Shown: in pieces, positions 61,354 through 64,000 of the stretch
How positions within the stretch are numbered: position 1 is the stretch's first letter
Layout of the letters: every line of letters starts with the position of its first letter
Assembly: GCA_965214565.1 (NCBI GenBank)
Contig: OZ243951.1
Span: 434,001 to 498,000 of the forward strand
Direction: 5' to 3'
DNA from: VXYK01 sp965214565
GTDB lineage: Bacteria; Actinomycetota; Acidimicrobiia; Acidimicrobiales; Aldehydirespiratoraceae
DNA length: 64,000 bases
Notes under the pieces: generated by a model
What the model was told of the DNA's origin: nothing
Seen by the model: only the letters and a program-made list of their open reading frames with translations
Databases searched by the model: none
Made by a program: the position numbers and the translations under genes

Positions 61354-62049
61354 ATGAACGTCGTTGGAGTAGCCGAAGCGACCTCTCGGGCCTCCCGTAC
61401 CGCGCTGGTTGTCGGTGGCGGTGATCCCGCCGACTCGGTGGGGGTCGGTCTTGTGGCCGCGGGTTGGAGCCTGCTGCGGCTGGGCGACGATCCGGTTGAC
61501 GACGACACGGTCGCCGCTGCCTTCCCCACCTTGGAGCACCTGGACCTGGTGGTACACGCCCGCTATCCGGCCCTGTGCCGCCGGCGCCGGGAGTTGACCG
61601 ATCTAACGACCGAACAATGGCACGCAGCTTGTGACGAACCGCTCGAAGCGGGAATCCGCCTGGCTCGTGGGGCCCATGAGCCGTTACGCGCCGCAAGCGG
61701 AACGATCGTGTACCTGGTGCCGCTCATGGCCTCGGCCGGCGGGGACGGTTTCACCCCTTTTGCCGGCGCCGCAGAAGGACTGCGCGTGTTCGCCAAATCG
61801 CTCGCCAAGACCTGGGGTGAGGACGGCATCCGGGCGCATGCCATAACCCTGGATCCAAGCGCTTTCCTGGCACCGGACGACGCTGCGGGGATGGCCGAGG
61901 CCAACTCGCTGCACGACCCTCCCCTCGGCGGAGTCCCCGACCTGGCCGATGAAGTCTCGCTCGTAGTCGATGCCCTCACCACCAACGCGTTCGCTGCACT
62001 GACCGGTGCTTCCCTGGTGGTTGACGGCGGCCTTTGGATGCCCGGATGA
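61354..62049 (+). CDS. Divergent SDR-fold protein without the catalytic Tyr-Lys pair
   Basis: 231 residues of an SDR-like fold: ALVVGGGDPADSVGVGL at the cofactor position (without the usual TGxxxGxG), LDLVVHARYPAL in place of NNAG, and GIRAHAITLDPSAF plus LTGASLVVDGGLW at the end as in normal SDR proteins. Where Tyr-x-x-x-Lys is expected the sequence is GFTPFAGAAEGL. It is coupled by ATGA to an intact SDR gene, so it may be an inactive partner subunit. Confidence 0.75.
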   Translation: MNVVGVAEATSRASRTALVVGGGDPADSVGVGLVAAGWSLLRLGDDPVDDDTVAAAFPTLEHLDLVVHARYPALCRRRRELTDLTTEQWHAACDEPLEAGIRLARGAHEPLRAASGTIVYLVPLMASAGGDGFTPFAGAAEGLRVFAKSLAKTWGEDGIRAHAITLDPSAFLAPDDAAGMAEANSLHDPPLGGVPDLADEVSLVVDALTTNAFAALTGASLVVDGGLWMPG

Positions 62050-62810
62050 GCGGGCTTCTTGAAGACCAGGTGGCGATCGTCACCGGTGCCGGTCAAGGGG
62101 TCGGCGAGGGGATCGCTGCGGCCATGGCGCAAGCCGGCGCCCGGGTGATCATCGCCGCTCGCCGCTCCGCCAATGGTGAACCTGCGGCGCAGGCAATCCG
62201 CGACCGGGGAGGCCAAGCCCTGTTCTGCCGTTGCGACGTGACCCGACGCGAGGATGTGGACGCCGCGGTGGCCTTCTCGCTGAAACACTGGGGTCGCCTC
62301 GACGCGATGGTCCACAATGCGGTGTCGCCGCCGGGGCCGCCACGCCCGATTCAAGAAGTCGACGACGAGACCATCGCCTCACAGATCGCCACGAGCACCA
62401 CAGCGACCTTTCACTGCGCCCAGGCAGCGTTTCAGGAGCTTCGCACCAACGGCGGGACGCTCATTCTGCTCACCTCGCCGTCGGGCATTGAGGGATCGGG
62501 GCATCTGCCTCTCTACGGCGCTGTCAAAGGGGCCCAGCGGGGACTGCTGAAGAGCCTCGCCCGAGAGTGGGGGCCCCACGGTGTGAGGGTCAACGCCATC
62601 GCACCTGTGGCTTGGACTCCGGCGATGGACGTTGCCACGGAAGCCAACCCGACGCTGGAGGCCCGTCTGATCGGGCGGACCCCGCTCGGCCGCATCGGTG
62701 ATCCTGCCTCAGACATCGGTCCGGTGGCGGTGTTCCTGGCATCGGGTCTGGCGCGCCACATGACCGGGCAGACCCTGGCCGTCGACGGAGGCCGCTACCT
62801 GGGCCTGTAG
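62046..62810 (+). CDS. Short-chain dehydrogenase/reductase
   Basis: 254 residues from ATG 62046 (overlap with the previous stop). TGAGQGVGEGIA is the cofactor motif; the NNAG position reads MVHNAVSPP; LLTSPSG holds a Ser and PLYGAVKGAQ the Tyr-x-x-x-Lys. The C-terminus MTGQTLAVDGGRYLG is typical. It probably acts with the divergent SDR upstream in one complex or pathway. Confidence 0.87.
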   Translation: MSGLLEDQVAIVTGAGQGVGEGIAAAMAQAGARVIIAARRSANGEPAAQAIRDRGGQALFCRCDVTRREDVDAAVAFSLKHWGRLDAMVHNAVSPPGPPRPIQEVDDETIASQIATSTTATFHCAQAAFQELRTNGGTLILLTSPSGIEGSGHLPLYGAVKGAQRGLLKSLAREWGPHGVRVNAIAPVAWTPAMDVATEANPTLEARLIGRTPLGRIGDPASDIGPVAVFLASGLARHMTGQTLAVDGGRYLGL

Positions 62811-62818
62811 CGTTGTCT

Positions 62819-62871
62819 TCGCCGGGCGCAGCCGGAGCCGCGGCGCTGCAGTCGCCGGGCGCAGCCGGAGC
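62819..62871. repeat. 20-bp direct repeat between convergent genes
   Basis: TCGCCGGGCGCAGCCGGAGC at 62819-62838 and 62852-62871. GCGTCGACGG is also repeated just downstream (62870 and 62886). Together they make the 90-bp gap before the FGE-like gene GC-rich and repetitive; no clear terminator hairpin. Confidence 0.6.
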
Positions 62872-62900
62872 GTCGACGGGGTCGGCGCGTCGACGGAGGC

Positions 62901-63818
62901 TCAAGTGGCGGGATCTGCGGCGATGCGGATGCCCATGTTGGCGGTGCAGGTGTCGGGAGTGTTGAACGACCGGGCTCCAACCCGATAACGGTTGCAGTAC
63001 GAGTCGTGGCAGAGGTACGACCCACCCTTGATCACTCTGGAGCGCCCCTCGTCGAACCAGTCGGCGCACCACTCCCAGACGTTGCCCGCAGTGTCGTACA
63101 AACCGAAGCCGTTCGGCGGATAGCTGCCGACGGGCGACGTGGCATACCATCCGTCGTCGAGTGTGTTGGTCGACGGGAACGTGCCCTGCCAGATGTTGCA
63201 CTGATGGACTCCACCCGGTGTGAGTTCATCGCCCCAGCCAAAGGTTGCCTGCTCGAGTCCGCCGCGGGCTGCCCGTTCCCATTCGGCTTCAGTGGGGAGG
63301 CGGCACCCGGCCCAAGCGGCATAGGACGCCGCCTCGTACCAGGTCAGATGCACGACGGGATGATCACCCAAGCCTTCGAGGCTGCTGTGCGGTCCCGCAG
63401 GGTGCCGCCAGTCCGCGCCCTCAACAACTCGCCACCACTCCGCGCCCACCACTCCACGGGTGTCGCAGAAGTCGTCGGGCAGCGCCCCTGCAAAAACAAA
63501 CGACCAACCGTCTGACTCGGCCAGTGTGGTAAATCCCTCGGCGCTCGCGAAAGCCGCGAACTCATCGTTGGTGACGGGGTGCGATGCGATCAGATAACGC
63601 TCTGTTCGGACCTCGCGGACCGGGCCCTCGCGATCCGCAGGAAAGCGGGCGTCCGCGGTGCCCATGAGGAACGAACCGGCCGGAATCTCGACCATCTGTG
63701 GGAGCCGACCCCCAACACCGCAGACACCGACATCGGCACCGCATGTCTCAACAACGCCGGGATCGCCCCGATCCACAGCACCGGCACGCGAAGGAGTGCA
63801 GCAGGCATCGTCGGTCAC
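62901..63818 (-). CDS. Formylglycine-generating enzyme (sulfatase-modifying factor)
   Basis: 305 residues. After a 40-residue lead, MVEIPAGSFLMGTADARFPADREGP opens the FGE-sulfatase fold. The active-site pair is in GGSYLCHDSYCNRYRVGARS, where both Cys residues of functional FGE are present. GNVWEWCADWFD and a final GIRIA are further marks. The enzyme converts Cys in the C-x-P-x-R motif of sulfatases to formylglycine. Its own N-terminus carries ACCTPSRAG, which is a C-x-P-S-R motif. GTG 63818 is the only start with this segment; CATACT ends 6 nt before it. No sulfatase is complete in the window. Confidence 0.88.
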   Translation of the reverse strand: MTDDACCTPSRAGAVDRGDPGVVETCGADVGVCGVGGRLPQMVEIPAGSFLMGTADARFPADREGPVREVRTERYLIASHPVTNDEFAAFASAEGFTTLAESDGWSFVFAGALPDDFCDTRGVVGAEWWRVVEGADWRHPAGPHSSLEGLGDHPVVHLTWYEAASYAAWAGCRLPTEAEWERAARGGLEQATFGWGDELTPGGVHQCNIWQGTFPSTNTLDDGWYATSPVGSYPPNGFGLYDTAGNVWEWCADWFDEGRSRVIKGGSYLCHDSYCNRYRVGARSFNTPDTCTANMGIRIAADPAT

Positions 63819-63870
63819 TCCTCAAGTATGGCGTCGGCTACCGCTGTGCGTGCCGCTTGACACTCGCCTG

Positions 63871-64000
63871 CTAGGAGGCGCTCTTCATGGCGTCGCGGGC
63901 ACGCTGCTCGGCCACGCGTTTGCGGCCGATGATCGGCGTCGTGGGAGCGAAACCTGCGGCCGCCCTCTCCGACTCGCTCTCGCCGCCCCAGAAACCCAGT
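63871..64000 (-). CDS. Unidentified gene, C-terminal end only
   Basis: The frame runs to the window edge and gives the last 43 residues: LGFWGGESESERAAAGFAPT followed by a basic helix with IIGRKRVAEQRARDAM. I do not recognise the family. It lies directly upstream of the FGE gene on the same strand (52-bp gap), so a sulfatase is possible by context, but nothing in the visible part shows it. Confidence 0.5.
   Translation of the reverse strand, partial: LGFWGGESESERAAAGFAPTTPIIGRKRVAEQRARDAMKSAS

Overview
The window looks like chromosomal DNA of a high-GC actinobacterium, most likely of the Acidimicrobiia. This is inferred from gene style, not from a marker gene. The signs are an ImuA'-ImuB pair behind an actinobacterial LexA box, S-layer-like repeats of the type common in Acidimicrobiia, many SDR, P450, CoA-transferase, MaoC and LLM genes, and many leaderless starts (a -10 hexamer exactly 6 nt before the start codon at nine genes). 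No rRNA, tRNA or CRISPR array was seen.

Layout. 1-4.4 kb: the end of an amidohydrolase gene and a heterodimeric ABC exporter pair with one degenerate ATP site. 4.5-8.2 kb: a decaying island with an intact DUF4143 ATPase, a DUF4143 remnant and a broken NACHT-like NTPase, with palindromes beside them. 8.2-13.9 kb: imuA'-imuB, a small ion channel and an MMPL/RND exporter. 14-18.7 kb: a DUF1214 protein and a four-gene operon (MaoC, acyl-CoA dehydrogenase, MaoC, CitE-like lyase) that fits hydration and cleavage of branched or dicarboxylic acyl-CoAs. 18.8-21.6 kb: an AbiEii-type nucleotidyltransferase pair, an IS3 remnant and a secreted S-layer-repeat metallopeptidase. 21.7-36 kb: a catabolic region with hydrolase, SDR, P450, aldehyde dehydrogenase, acyl-CoA ligase, flavin monooxygenases, aldo/keto reductase, Gfo/Idh oxidoreductase, NTF2-like protein and class III CoA-transferase. 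36-40.5 kb: a Nudix hydrolase coupled to a P-type ATPase, then a second P450.

40.5-59.4 kb is the most unusual part: two consecutive giant secreted subtilisin-like proteases (about 2785 and 2870 residues). Each has three PPC-like domains, 14-15 Calx-beta-like repeats and several copies of a short helical module bounded by two cysteines. They lie in a tandem duplication of about 9.9 kb. Its junction is visible as the first 100 bp of an SDR gene fused to the last 440 bp of the P450 gene. A RHH/MazF-type toxin-antitoxin pair lies behind the first giant gene. It is missing behind the second, where only the last codons of the toxin remain. The flanks of the duplication are 99-100% identical, but the giant genes differ clearly.

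59.3-64 kb: an SDR and enoyl-CoA hydratase operon, a DUF4143 remnant behind two operator-like palindromes, two more SDR genes, a formylglycine-generating enzyme that carries a sulfatase-type CTPSR motif in its own N-terminus, and the end of an unidentified gene.
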